From: Eutrophocola sp965662685
GTDB lineage: Bacteria > Pseudomonadota > Gammaproteobacteria > Pseudomonadales > Pseudohongiellaceae
Length of the DNA: 64,000 nucleotides
Direction of reading: 5' to 3'
NCBI GenBank assembly: GCA_965662685.1
Contig: CBFIIQ010000008.1
Coordinates: 1-64,000, forward strand
Within the stretch, counting starts at the first letter, position 1. Every line of letters starts with the position of its first letter. Positions 18,099 to 27,273 of this stretch are shown here, one piece after another. The notes beneath the pieces are model-generated. The model was not told the DNA's origin. It saw nothing but the letters and a program-made list of their open reading frames with translations, and did no database searches. The translations under genes and the position numbers were made by a program.

Positions 18099-19454
18099 TC
18101 AGTGCAGCTCCCCGACATGGTGAATAAAGGCTTCACCACGTTCTTCATAATTATTGAACATGTCAAAACTGGCACAGGCTGGAGAAAGCAATACCGCATC
18201 TCCACTATTTGCCTCTTTATCAGCAATACTAACGGCTTCCTTTAGGGATGAAACTGTAATGGTCATTACAGAACCATTCACCGCCTGATCAATTAGTGCA
18301 GCATCTTCTCCAAACAGTATGGCCAGTTTCACATAGGCAGACAGCGGGTAAGCCAGGGGAGAAAAATCAGCTCCCTTACCCTGGCCGCCAGCCAGTAAAA
18401 TAATTTTTCCATTAGCCAAATCGCCACCAAGACCATTAACGGCAGCAATACAGGCACCGACATTGGTTCCCTTGGAATCGTTGTACCAATCCACACCTTT
18501 CCTCTCAGCCACCCACTGACAGCGATGAGGCAGACCGGCAAATCTTTTCAAGGTAGCGACCATGGACTCAATGGAAAACCCGGCAGCATGACCCAATGCC
18601 AAAGCTGCAAGGGCATTGGCAATATTATGTTTACCAGCAATTTTCATTTCGGCCACTGACATCAGTGGCTGCTGATTAAAGCCAAGATATTGGCCCTCAT
18701 CCAGGTTCAACAGGGAAAACTCGGCTGCGCTATTTTCAACAAGGGAAAATTTCCATTGTTGAACATCAGCCGGCAGATCAGGTTGACATAACAGATCATC
18801 CTGATTAATCACCGCCTGCTGACAATCCTGGAATATTCGCAGCTTGGCCTCACGATAATCTTCCATGGTGCTGTATCGATCCATATGATCCAGACTCAAA
18901 TTCAATAAAGTCGCTACTTTTGCCCCCAGGTTTACAGTAGTTTCCAATTGAAAACTGGATAACTCCAGTACATACAAACTGGCAGGTGGTTGCTGCAACA
19001 GATCCAGCACCGGCAGTCCGATATTGCCAGCCACTGCGACATCAATTCCCTCAGCTTTTGCCATTTCTCCTACCAATGTCGTCACAGTACTTTTTGCATT
19101 GGAGCCTGTAATGGCAATAATTGGCGCAGTAATGGAACGGGCAAATATATCCACATCGCCTGTTACCTGAACGCCTTGCTTGATGGCGTTTTGTATTACT
19201 GATATTTTTTGGTCAACGCCTGGACTAACAATCAACTGTGCAGCATTGTTAAGGGTCTCTGGATTAAACTCACCAAGCTCAAGTTCAACTCCAGGACATT
19301 CAGCTTTCAGTTGTTGTAGTCCAGGTGGATTTTTTCGCGTGTCCAACACCTTGAATTTTTCATTGCGACTGGCCAGATAACGAGCGCAGGAAAGCCCGGT
19401 CTTACCAAGACCGATTACGACTTTCATCTTTTGCGCTACCTGCTCTGCCTGCAT
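18099..19454 (-). CDS. murD: UDP-MurNAc-L-Ala--D-glutamate ligase MurD
   Basis: 451 residues. Motifs: VVIGLGKTGLSCARYL (N-terminal Rossmann domain), AITGSNAKSTVTTLVGEMA (P-loop), NIGLPVLD, NLSLDHMDRY and WYNDSKGTNVGA. MurD adds D-Glu to UDP-MurNAc-L-Ala in the cytoplasm. The first ATG (19454) gives a ten-residue leader before the Rossmann strand; ATG 19424 is an alternative. It lies between mraY and ftsW in standard order. Confidence 0.96.
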   Translation of the reverse strand: MQAEQVAQKMKVVIGLGKTGLSCARYLASRNEKFKVLDTRKNPPGLQQLKAECPGVELELGEFNPETLNNAAQLIVSPGVDQKISVIQNAIKQGVQVTGDVDIFARSITAPIIAITGSNAKSTVTTLVGEMAKAEGIDVAVAGNIGLPVLDLLQQPPASLYVLELSSFQLETTVNLGAKVATLLNLSLDHMDRYSTMEDYREAKLRIFQDCQQAVINQDDLLCQPDLPADVQQWKFSLVENSAAEFSLLNLDEGQYLGFNQQPLMSVAEMKIAGKHNIANALAALALGHAAGFSIESMVATLKRFAGLPHRCQWVAERKGVDWYNDSKGTNVGACIAAVNGLGGDLANGKIILLAGGQGKGADFSPLAYPLSAYVKLAILFGEDAALIDQAVNGSVMTITVSSLKEAVSIADKEANSGDAVLLSPACASFDMFNNYEERGEAFIHHVGELH

Positions 19455-19482
19455 TATCCAGCCTTATTTATGCGTTTAATTC

Positions 19483-20565
19483 TTATCTTAATTTCAACGT
19501 TGCCAATCCAAATAACACCAGAATAACGGTGATAATCCAGAAGCGAACAATGACTCTGGGTTCCGGCCAGCCCTTTAATTCAAAATGATGGTGCAGGGGA
19601 GCCATACGGAAAATTCTTTTACCGGTTAACTTGAATGAAGCAACCTGCAGGATGACCGAGAGTGTTTCCATCACGAACACGCCACCCATAATGATCAGAA
19701 CAATTTCATGCCTGACAATGACGGCGACAAGACCCAGGGATGCACCCAGCGCCAAGGCGCCGACATCGCCCATAAAAATTTGTGCGGGATAGGTGTTAAA
19801 CCAGAGAAAACCCAAACCTGCACCAGCCAGAGCGCCACAAAATATTCCCAGCTCACCGGCGCCGGCAATATAGGGAATATTCAGATAAGCGGAAAATTCG
19901 GTATTTCCAGTCAAATAAGCGATGACACCAAGGGCCGCGGCCACCATTACTGAAGGTAAAATGGCCAATCCGTCGAGACCATCTGTTAGATTCACGGCAT
20001 TGCTGAAGCCAACTATCATGAAATACGTCAGCAGGATGTAAAACGGCCCCAGATTAAGAGCAAAGTCCTTGAAGAATGGGACAAATAATTGCGTGTCTGC
20101 AGGGACCGCAGCAATTGAATAAAGATAGGTAGCGGCAATAATTCCGATTATTGATTGCCAGAAATATTTCCAACGCGCCGCCAATCCTTTTGGATTCTGC
20201 TCAAACACTTTGCGGTAATCATCCACCCAGCCAATTGCGCCATACAGTCCGGTAACAATTACTACTACCCAGACATAGGGGTTGCTTAAATCCGACCACA
20301 GCAGACTGCTGATAATAATACTGACGAGAATAAGGGCTCCACCCATGGTGGGAGTACCGGCCTTACTGAGATGGCTCTCTGGCCCATCATCTCTGATAAC
20401 CTGTCCTATCTGATGATAATTAAGACGCCTGATCATGGTGGGCCCAATAATCAATGACAATGCCAACGCCGTCAGAATTCCCAAAATGCCGCGCACGGTA
20501 AGATATTGAAATACCGAGAAGCCGGAATTAAATTGTGACAGGTATTCGGTCAGCATTAGCAACAT
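19483..20565 (-). CDS. mraY: Phospho-MurNAc-pentapeptide transferase MraY
   Basis: 360 residues, exactly the family size, with about ten TM helices. Catalytic blocks include GTPTMGGALI, WVDDYRKV (the DD pair), NAVNLTDGLDGLA, FMGDVGALALG and the MAPLHHHFELKGWPE histidine loop. MraY transfers phospho-MurNAc-pentapeptide to undecaprenyl phosphate, producing lipid I. An 85-bp gap separates it from murF, the longest break inside this run of mur genes. Confidence 0.97.
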   Translation of the reverse strand: MLLMLTEYLSQFNSGFSVFQYLTVRGILGILTALALSLIIGPTMIRRLNYHQIGQVIRDDGPESHLSKAGTPTMGGALILVSIIISSLLWSDLSNPYVWVVVIVTGLYGAIGWVDDYRKVFEQNPKGLAARWKYFWQSIIGIIAATYLYSIAAVPADTQLFVPFFKDFALNLGPFYILLTYFMIVGFSNAVNLTDGLDGLAILPSVMVAAALGVIAYLTGNTEFSAYLNIPYIAGAGELGIFCGALAGAGLGFLWFNTYPAQIFMGDVGALALGASLGLVAVIVRHEIVLIIMGGVFVMETLSVILQVASFKLTGKRIFRMAPLHHHFELKGWPEPRVIVRFWIITVILVLFGLATLKLR

Positions 20566-20650
20566 GAGAAATAACTCTCCCTTGCATTAATTTCATTGGC
20601 AGAAAAATGACTGGCATCAAAATCGTAACCAAAAAACATATAGCTAAAGA

Positions 20651-22027
20651 TCATTCGCTGCATGGCGCATCATCCTGTATTTGACCGACCAGTTTTTCCA
20701 TTGCCTGACTACGAGAACCTTTAATCAGCACTGTAGTCGTGGCATTCAATAGAGGTGTAATAGTGGCTTCAAATTTTTCCCGCTGATGCAGAAAAATACC
20801 TCCATCTCCGAAAGCTGTGACTGCCAATGCGCTCATCTCACCCAAGGCAATCAAACAATCTATGCCTCGCTGTTTTGCATAGCGCCCAATGTCGGCATGT
20901 TCTTTTTCAGCACCACGACCCAATTCAGCCATCTCTCCCATGACAACAATCCTTGTGCCTTTGGTCTCGGCCAATACATCGATTGCCGCACGAAATGATG
21001 CAGGACTGGCGTTATAACTATCATCAATAAGTGTTGCGCCATGGAGACCTGCGACAATGCACATACGACCTTTGACTGCAGCAAACTTTTCAAGCCCGAC
21101 CCTTACAGCATCAAGCCCGGCACCGGCGGTCATTGCCATTGCTGCCGCTGCCATCGCATTGCTGATATTGTGTTTGCCTGGAACTTGCAACCTGATGGCT
21201 ACCTTTCCTTTCGGCGAATTTAGTTGGAAACCTGCGCCTTGAAACTGATCCAGCTGTATTTCGTCTGCAAAAAAATCAGCATGCTGATTACCTGAACCGC
21301 TTACGGTAACAATCTGCCTACCCAATAATTTGATCTGATCAATAAACTGTGGAGCAAAAACATCATCAATGTTTACTATGGCTGTCCCGTTTTTCCTGAT
21401 ACCGGCCCAGATTTCGGATTTACCTTCTGCTACCCCGTTTAGGTCGCCAAAACCTTCAAGATGGGTACCCGCGATACAGGTAATATGGGCTATATCCGGT
21501 CGCGCCAATGCAACACTGTAGGCAATATCTCCCGGCCCATTTGCGCCCATCTCAATCACCGCATACTTATGTTGCCTGTCTATTTTCAGCAGACTCAGGG
21601 GAACACCCAATTCATTATTGAGATTACCGCTTGTCATCATTACCGAATCACATTGCGCAAGAATTGCACCCGTCATTTCCTTAACTGAAGTCTTTCCCTG
21701 ACTGCCAGTCAAACCCAGCACACAGGCAGCAGTTCGATTTCTGTTCATGGCACCCAATGTTCCGAGGGCCTGGCGAGTGTCTGATACCGTCAGTACTGGT
21801 AAATCAACATTTACCGGCTCAGCAACAATAACGGCACAGGCATTTTTCTCGGCAGCAACAGAAACAAACTCATTGCCATTGAAATTTGGCCCATTGATAG
21901 CGACGAACAAATCTCCTGGCTGCAGGGTTCGCGTATCAATCGATGCCGCACTGAATTCAGCATTGGCGCCGGTAATTACCCCGCCGGTCTCTGCCTGAAC
22001 CTCTTGCAAACTCATTGACCCAATCAC
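20651..22027 (-). CDS. murF: UDP-MurNAc-tripeptide--D-Ala-D-Ala ligase MurF
   Basis: 458 residues. Mur ligase P-loop GLTGSQGKTSVKEMTGAIL, NLNNELGVPLSLL, EMGANGPGDIAYS and DDSYNASPASFRAAID are family signatures; the usual T-x-N-x-K-T loop reads GSQGKTS here. MurF adds the D-Ala-D-Ala dipeptide. The start is GTG 22027, overlapping the murE stop as GTGA; an ATG at 22015 is a plausible alternative that would shorten the protein by four residues. Confidence 0.95.
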   Translation of the reverse strand: MIGSMSLQEVQAETGGVITGANAEFSAASIDTRTLQPGDLFVAINGPNFNGNEFVSVAAEKNACAVIVAEPVNVDLPVLTVSDTRQALGTLGAMNRNRTAACVLGLTGSQGKTSVKEMTGAILAQCDSVMMTSGNLNNELGVPLSLLKIDRQHKYAVIEMGANGPGDIAYSVALARPDIAHITCIAGTHLEGFGDLNGVAEGKSEIWAGIRKNGTAIVNIDDVFAPQFIDQIKLLGRQIVTVSGSGNQHADFFADEIQLDQFQGAGFQLNSPKGKVAIRLQVPGKHNISNAMAAAAMAMTAGAGLDAVRVGLEKFAAVKGRMCIVAGLHGATLIDDSYNASPASFRAAIDVLAETKGTRIVVMGEMAELGRGAEKEHADIGRYAKQRGIDCLIALGEMSALAVTAFGDGGIFLHQREKFEATITPLLNATTTVLIKGSRSQAMEKLVGQIQDDAPCSE

Positions 22028-23586
22028 GCTTTATCCTGGTTTATAATTTTTTGATTCTGTTCGGCAAATCGATTGTTCAGACTCACTCTGGCTTGTTTAA
22101 CGTCACTAAAGACCATTCTATTACCGCCAATATCCTGATACTCCTCATGACCTTTTCCTGCAATCAGTACGATATCGCCCTCATTGGCATTGTTAATGGC
22201 AAAATCAATTGCCTTGGCACGATCATGCTCAATTACTGTGCTGGAAGTATCAGAAAGCCCGGCCTGAATCTGATTGATGATTGCCATAGAGTCTTCGTTG
22301 CGCGGATTATCATCAGTAATAATCAGCCTGCTGGCCATCTGCTCGGCAATTTCTGCCATTAACGGGCGCTTGCCTTTGTCACGATCGCCGCCACAACCAA
22401 AAACACACCAGATATCACCCTTGGCATGTTGGCGCAGTGCAGCCAGCGCATTTTTTAGTCCATCAGGGGTGTGGGCGTAATCCACCACAACAGAAACCGG
22501 GAAATCACCCAGAATTTCCATGCGCCCTTTAACCGGCGAAACAGCAGCCACTTTTTCCAGTACATTATTGAAATCAAAGTCAGGTTTGATTGCTTCAGAC
22601 GCCATTACTGCAGTTAAAACTGCAAGGATATTGCTGACATTAAATGAACCCGCCAAAGTGCTGCTAAAACGCCCTTGCCCCCATGGTGTAACAACGTCCA
22701 GTGCAAAACCCGAACTCTTGAATTCCAGCGCCCGGGGGAACACATCTGCTTTCGGGTTATGCATACTGTAGGTAAACGATTTCACATTCTTTGCCAGACT
22801 ATTAAGGATCTTGGCACTGAACATATCGTCCATATTGATAACCGCAATTTTTAACTGGGGACTAATAAATAGTTTTCTTTTTTCATCGCCGTAGGCTTTC
22901 ATATCTCCGTGATAATCAAGGTGATCACGACTCAGGTTGGTAAAAACCGCCACATCAAATTCGCTGGCATTCACACGCTTCTGACTCAGGCCATGAGAGG
23001 AGACCTCCATCACCATGGCTTGACCATTTTGAATACGAACTTCCTCGAATATTTTTTGCACTGAAATCGCATCAGGGGTAGTGCCCGGACCTGACTCATC
23101 ATTGGTATAAGGCTCGCCATAGATGCCATGACCAAGTGTGCCGCTAATACCGGTTTTATATCCAAGCATGCTTAAGCACTGCCCAATAAACTGACAGCAA
23201 CTGGTTTTACCATTGGTTCCGGTTATACCGATTAACCAAAATGCTGCCGCTGGATAATCAAAAAAACGGGCAGCAATCTTGCCGATCCTGGCGGTAAGTT
23301 TTTCCACAGGAATGATCGGTACGCCATGGTTTGTGGTAATTTCCGACCACTGCTCATCGGCTTCTACCAGTACCGCCTTGGCTCCTTTGGCAATTACGGC
23401 ATCGACAAAATCCCGACCATCATGTGACGCCCCCTTATAAGCAAGAAAAAGATCTCCGGGGTCTATCTGTCGCGAGTCTATTTCTATACCGGTCAATTCA
23501 GTATCCAGGGCGTCGCTAATGCAGACATCTTCTGCCAGCAATTCCGAGAGACGCATCTGTCTGGACATAATTTTGGCAGTATTCAT
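22024..23586 (-). CDS. murE: UDP-MurNAc-L-Ala-D-Glu--meso-diaminopimelate ligase MurE
   Basis: 520 residues. The P-loop is GITGTNGKTSCCQFIG. The diaminopimelate-selective motif DNPR appears in ITDDNPRNEDSMAI, so the third stem residue should be meso-DAP rather than lysine. Other blocks are SSHGLSQKRV, FTNLSRDHLDYHG and DYAHTPDGL. The ATG at 23586 overlaps the ftsI stop as ATGA, and the 3' end overlaps murF, consistent with translational coupling along the cluster. Confidence 0.97.
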   Translation of the reverse strand: MNTAKIMSRQMRLSELLAEDVCISDALDTELTGIEIDSRQIDPGDLFLAYKGASHDGRDFVDAVIAKGAKAVLVEADEQWSEITTNHGVPIIPVEKLTARIGKIAARFFDYPAAAFWLIGITGTNGKTSCCQFIGQCLSMLGYKTGISGTLGHGIYGEPYTNDESGPGTTPDAISVQKIFEEVRIQNGQAMVMEVSSHGLSQKRVNASEFDVAVFTNLSRDHLDYHGDMKAYGDEKRKLFISPQLKIAVINMDDMFSAKILNSLAKNVKSFTYSMHNPKADVFPRALEFKSSGFALDVVTPWGQGRFSSTLAGSFNVSNILAVLTAVMASEAIKPDFDFNNVLEKVAAVSPVKGRMEILGDFPVSVVVDYAHTPDGLKNALAALRQHAKGDIWCVFGCGGDRDKGKRPLMAEIAEQMASRLIITDDNPRNEDSMAIINQIQAGLSDTSSTVIEHDRAKAIDFAINNANEGDIVLIAGKGHEEYQDIGGNRMVFSDVKQARVSLNNRFAEQNQKIINQDKA

Positions 23587-25334
23587 AACTCTCTCCAGGG
23601 AGCTGCTTGCTGACTTTCATTCATACTGACCTGCCTTTCTTCTACCGCACTGTCAGGTGGAACATTCAGTATGCGCATTGCGCCAGCGGCTATTTTGGCA
23701 AATACCGGTGCTGCTACCCGACCACCGCCATACTCTTCACCCTTGGGCTCATGTATGGAAACAACAGCCACAATTTTTGGATTACGGGCTGGCACAAAAC
23801 CGGCAAAATAGGAGTTATAATTTTCTTCATCGTAGCCACCACCGACGTTGTAATACCAGGCAGTTCCTGTTTTACCGGCAACCTGATGCGAGGGAATAGC
23901 TGCCAGAACGCCAGTACCACCAAGCTTGGTACTAACTACAGTTTCCATCATTGCATTCACCTCACTTGCTATCCGGGCATCTACAACTCTCTCCCCATAA
24001 ACACGGCCTTCTGTCTTGAGCAACGAAACCGGCTTTCGAATACCTTCATTGGCATAAATCATATAAGCCTGGGCCATTTGCAGGGGGGTTACCTGAAAGC
24101 CATAACCATAAGCCAGCGTGGCGATATCGGATTTACTCCATCTGGGAAAACTTGGTAGCACTCCGGACGTTTCTCCCGGAAACCCTGTTCCCATTGCCGT
24201 CCCGAATCCGACACGGGAAAGCACATCGAGCATTGGCGCTTCCCCCATAGCCAGTCCCAGCTTGATTGCACCAACCTGGCTGGATTTGGTAATAATTTTC
24301 TTTAAGTCCACTTTCTTATAGTTAACGGGGTCTTTTTTGGTAGAACCATCTACCTGGATATACCCGGGGTTGGTGTCAATTATGCTATTGGTATCAAACA
24401 AACCGCTTTCCAGGGCAGCGGTTATCGTAAATGGTTTCACCGTGGATCCAGGCTCCAGCAAATCAACGATTGCGCGGTTGCGCATTTCGTTATCATCAAG
24501 ACTGATACGATTATTCGGGTTGTAGGAAGGCTGGTTCACCATTGCCAGCACCTCACCTGTTTCCACATTTAGCACCACTGCTGTTCCTGCCTTGGCATAA
24601 CGACGCGTCACCTCTTCTTTTAGCGCCTTGTAAGCCAAGTACTGGATCCTGCTATCAATGCTTAATACCAGATCATTTCCCGGCTCTGCCACTGTGTTGA
24701 TTTTTACTTCACGGATAATGCCGCCACGTCGATCCTTGAGAACCTGTTTCGACCCAGGCTTGCCCTGTAGCCAATCTTCATAGGCAAGCTCCAGTCCTTC
24801 CTGCCCTACATCATCACTATTGGTAAGCCCAACGAGATGAACCGCAACTTCACCCAACGGATAAAAACGCTTGTACTCTTCCTGGGAATAAACGCCGCGA
24901 ATTTTCAGATCCAGAATCGACTGAGCTTCCGCAGGGGGTAGCCGACGCTTTATATAAAGAAATTCGCGCTGGGCATTGTCCTGAATGCGGTTCCACAGAA
25001 CATTGGTGTTGACCTCTATGCTTTCCAGCGCAGATGCCAATGCTTTCCATGCCCGGGGGTTATGAATAATTTCCTTTGGATTTAACCAGAGTGACTGCAC
25101 CGGCGTACTTATCGCCAGGGCCTGACCATTTCTGTCCATGATGTTGCCGCGATGACCGACAATGACATCATTTCGAACGGTCCTTCTGTTACCCTGATCC
25201 TGCAACACTTCATTATTAATAACCTGCAGATCAAGTATCTTCCAGCTAACGGTACCCAGCAGTGTGATTGCTGCCATGGAAACCAGACCAAGTCTCCAGA
25301 AATGTTGTTTCTTTATGCTGCTAGCGCTATTCAC
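23583..25334 (-). CDS. ftsI: Divisome transpeptidase FtsI (PBP3)
   Basis: 583 residues: a short cytoplasmic tail, one TM helix (about 14-36), a PBP dimer domain containing GHRGNIMDRNGQALAIS, and a transpeptidase domain. The active-site serine motif is STVK (297-300) and the third motif is KTG (488-490). The second motif reads SSQ (351-353), where SxN is the usual form. It crosslinks septal peptidoglycan and works with FtsW. It overlaps ftsL by 8 nt at its start and murE by 4 nt at its end. Confidence 0.97.
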   Translation of the reverse strand: MNSASSIKKQHFWRLGLVSMAAITLLGTVSWKILDLQVINNEVLQDQGNRRTVRNDVIVGHRGNIMDRNGQALAISTPVQSLWLNPKEIIHNPRAWKALASALESIEVNTNVLWNRIQDNAQREFLYIKRRLPPAEAQSILDLKIRGVYSQEEYKRFYPLGEVAVHLVGLTNSDDVGQEGLELAYEDWLQGKPGSKQVLKDRRGGIIREVKINTVAEPGNDLVLSIDSRIQYLAYKALKEEVTRRYAKAGTAVVLNVETGEVLAMVNQPSYNPNNRISLDDNEMRNRAIVDLLEPGSTVKPFTITAALESGLFDTNSIIDTNPGYIQVDGSTKKDPVNYKKVDLKKIITKSSQVGAIKLGLAMGEAPMLDVLSRVGFGTAMGTGFPGETSGVLPSFPRWSKSDIATLAYGYGFQVTPLQMAQAYMIYANEGIRKPVSLLKTEGRVYGERVVDARIASEVNAMMETVVSTKLGGTGVLAAIPSHQVAGKTGTAWYYNVGGGYDEENYNSYFAGFVPARNPKIVAVVSIHEPKGEEYGGGRVAAPVFAKIAAGAMRILNVPPDSAVEERQVSMNESQQAAPWREL

Positions 25335-25662
25335 CAGACACTACCACCACATTCTCCGTTGCCGGAATTTTCATTCCGAGCTCTGCTATTGCAAGATTTT
25401 CAATGCGGCCCTGTGATACAAGACTGCTTTGTTCAAGTAGTAACTGCCCCCATTCGACCTGCAGCTCATTTCTATGTCGTTCAAGTTGCTGCAACTCATT
25501 CAGTAAATGCCTGTTTGTATGGGTTGAGTAAATTACCCCGGTCGCTGATGCTGTCACTACCAACAGCAGACTAATCAGACTTAACCAGGACTTTGCAGGA
25601 ATCCGGGCATCCAGATCTTTCAGCTGCCTGCCTTTAGTACTTTTTTTTGCTTTTCCCAACAT
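25327..25662 (-). CDS. ftsL: Cell division protein FtsL
   Basis: 111 residues with the FtsL plan: a basic cytoplasmic N-terminus, one TM helix (about 26-45), then a periplasmic coiled coil (NRHLLNELQQLERHRNELQV). FtsL is poorly conserved; the call rests on topology and on its place between rsmH and ftsI. It forms the FtsQLB complex that activates FtsWI. The stop overlaps the ftsI start by 8 nt. Confidence 0.92.
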   Translation of the reverse strand: MLGKAKKSTKGRQLKDLDARIPAKSWLSLISLLLVVTASATGVIYSTHTNRHLLNELQQLERHRNELQVEWGQLLLEQSSLVSQGRIENLAIAELGMKIPATENVVVVSGE

Positions 25663-25705
25663 GCCGAGCCTTTTTCATTAAATGGCTTTAGCCAGTAACT
25701 TCTGC

Positions 25706-26638
25706 TCAGGCTATTTTTTCTGCGATTCTTAAAACTGCGCTTCTCGATCTCACATTCATGGCCACTTCTTCAGCACTCGCCCTAACCTGCTTACCAATTC
25801 TTTTCAGTCGAGGATTTAATTGGGCCTGGGTAACTGCCATATCGGATGGAAAATCGTCACCTCTTTCCTGCTTGCTGATGAATTGTTTTACCAGTCTGTC
25901 TTCGAGGGAATGGAAGCTAATCACCACCATCCTTCCGCCCACACAAAGTATTTCAAGAATCTCACTCAGCGCCTTTTCCAGATCAAGCAACTCTTTATTG
26001 ATAGCGATCCTGATTGCCTGAAAAACCCGTGTGGCAGGATGCTTGTGCTTTTCCCACGCCGGGTGCGCCTGTTTTACAATTTCCGCCAACTGCGTGGTTG
26101 TCGTAATGGGTGCCAGTTCACGCTCCCTGACAATGGCGCGGGCAATACGTCGGGAAAATTTCTCCTCACCGTACTCAAAACACACCCTGATCAGCTCTTC
26201 CTCTTTAACATCAGTTATCCACTGGGCAGCTGTTATCCCCGATTGGGTATCCATACGCATATCCAGCGGACCTTCTTTGGAGAAACTAAAGCCTCTTGCA
26301 GCATCATCCAGCTGTGGCGAAGAAACTCCCAGGTCCAGTAATACACCCGTTACTTTCCCCATGACTTCGTGCATATCGGCAAGTTTTTCAAGCTCTGCAA
26401 AGCTGCTATGCGCCACAATCACCCTCTCATCCTGCTGCTGTAAAAGAAGTGCTTCCTTTATTGCATCCGGGTCCTTGTCGATCACCAGCAATCTCCCCTG
26501 GCTTGACAATTTTTCGAGAATTACCCGACTATGCCCACCTCTACCAAACGTACCGTCTATATAAAAACCGTCTTTGTCTGTAACCAGCGCTGCAACCGAC
26601 TGCTGCAACAAAACCGATTGATGCTCGAAATTATTCAC
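25706..26638 (-). CDS. rsmH: 16S rRNA (cytosine1402-N4)-methyltransferase RsmH
   Basis: 310 residues. N-terminal EHQSVLLQQSVAAL, then the SAM motif YIDGTFGRGGHS, LLDLGVSSPQLDDAARGFSF, and near the C-terminus VVISFHSLEDRLVKQF. It methylates C1402 of 16S rRNA on N4; RsmI, encoded at 32530, modifies the 2'-O of the same nucleotide. The start reads GTG (26638), three nt after the mraZ stop. Confidence 0.97.
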   Translation of the reverse strand: MNNFEHQSVLLQQSVAALVTDKDGFYIDGTFGRGGHSRVILEKLSSQGRLLVIDKDPDAIKEALLLQQQDERVIVAHSSFAELEKLADMHEVMGKVTGVLLDLGVSSPQLDDAARGFSFSKEGPLDMRMDTQSGITAAQWITDVKEEELIRVCFEYGEEKFSRRIARAIVRERELAPITTTTQLAEIVKQAHPAWEKHKHPATRVFQAIRIAINKELLDLEKALSEILEILCVGGRMVVISFHSLEDRLVKQFISKQERGDDFPSDMAVTQAQLNPRLKRIGKQVRASAEEVAMNVRSRSAVLRIAEKIA

Positions 26639-26641
26639 AAT

Positions 26642-27103
26642 TTAAAGCGACAAACCTTTCACTTCTTCAGGCATTTCTTCTTCAGACTCTTCCTGACCAA
26701 GCCAGCTTTCACGCTTGGCATTCCAGGCATCTTCATCCCACAATTCAAATTTCTTACCCTGACCTACAAGCACCACTTTCTTTTCCAGCCCCACATAGGA
26801 GCGCAAAGTCGGTGGAACCAGGATGCGGCCACTGCCATCGAGCTCAACATCATTGGCATGCCCGATGAAAAGACCCTTGAGTTTTTTGCTTGTGGTATTG
26901 AAACTGGGCAAGGCTTCAACCTTGCGCTGAATTTCTTCAAATTCATTAAGGGGATATATAACAAGACACTCGCCATCGGTAGCCTCAATGGTAACGACCA
27001 TTTTTCCCTGGCAGTGATCATCAATAGTTCCACGATAACGAGAAGGGATAGCCATACGCCCTTTCGCATCGAGATTTATTGAGTTCAAGCCACGAAATAA
27101 CAA
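26642..27103 (-). CDS. mraZ: Transcriptional regulator MraZ, first gene of the dcw cluster
   Basis: 153 residues, with two SpoVT/AbrB-like halves each carrying the DxxGR loop: NLDAKGRMAIPSRYR near the N-terminus and ELDGSGRILVPPTLR around residue 90. MraZ binds repeated TGGGN-type sites upstream of its own operon and represses it in E. coli (family knowledge). The start codon reads TTG (27103) giving MLFRGLNSI, with AAGGA 8 nt upstream. A matching repeat array lies just upstream at 27191-27236. Confidence 0.96.
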   Translation of the reverse strand: MLFRGLNSINLDAKGRMAIPSRYRGTIDDHCQGKMVVTIEATDGECLVIYPLNEFEEIQRKVEALPSFNTTSKKLKGLFIGHANDVELDGSGRILVPPTLRSYVGLEKKVVLVGQGKKFELWDEDAWNAKRESWLGQEESEEEMPEEVKGLSL

Positions 27104-27190
27104 AATCAGGGTCCTTTATGTATCTGCTTGCTTTATTGTTTGTTGATAACTGGAAAAAGTTCGTAGAAACCGGCTGATATTGGGATGAAA

Positions 27191-27236
27191 CACCTTCTGA
27201 ACCCATAATCACCCACATCCTGCTACTTCTTGCCAC
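27191..27236 (-). promoter_or_regulatory. Likely MraZ operator array
   Basis: Reading the minus strand, five pentamers recur at an exact 10-bp period: GTGGC, GTAGC, GTGGG, ATGGG and AAGGT (plus positions 27232-27236, 27222-27226, 27212-27216, 27202-27206 and 27192-27196). The central two match the TGGGN direct repeats with 5-nt spacers known for E. coli MraZ; the outer ones are degenerate. The array lies between the probable promoter and the mraZ start, as expected for autorepression. Confidence 0.7.
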
Positions 27237-27244
27237 TTTTCCGC

Positions 27245-27273
27245 ACTATAGGCAGGGATATACAACAAATCAA
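27245..27273 (-). promoter_or_regulatory. Probable sigma70 promoter of the dcw cluster
   Basis: Minus strand: TTGATT, a 17-nt spacer, then TATAGT. Both hexamers are close to consensus and the spacing is optimal. Initiation would fall near 27238, giving a leader of about 135 nt that contains the MraZ repeat array. Confidence 0.65.
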
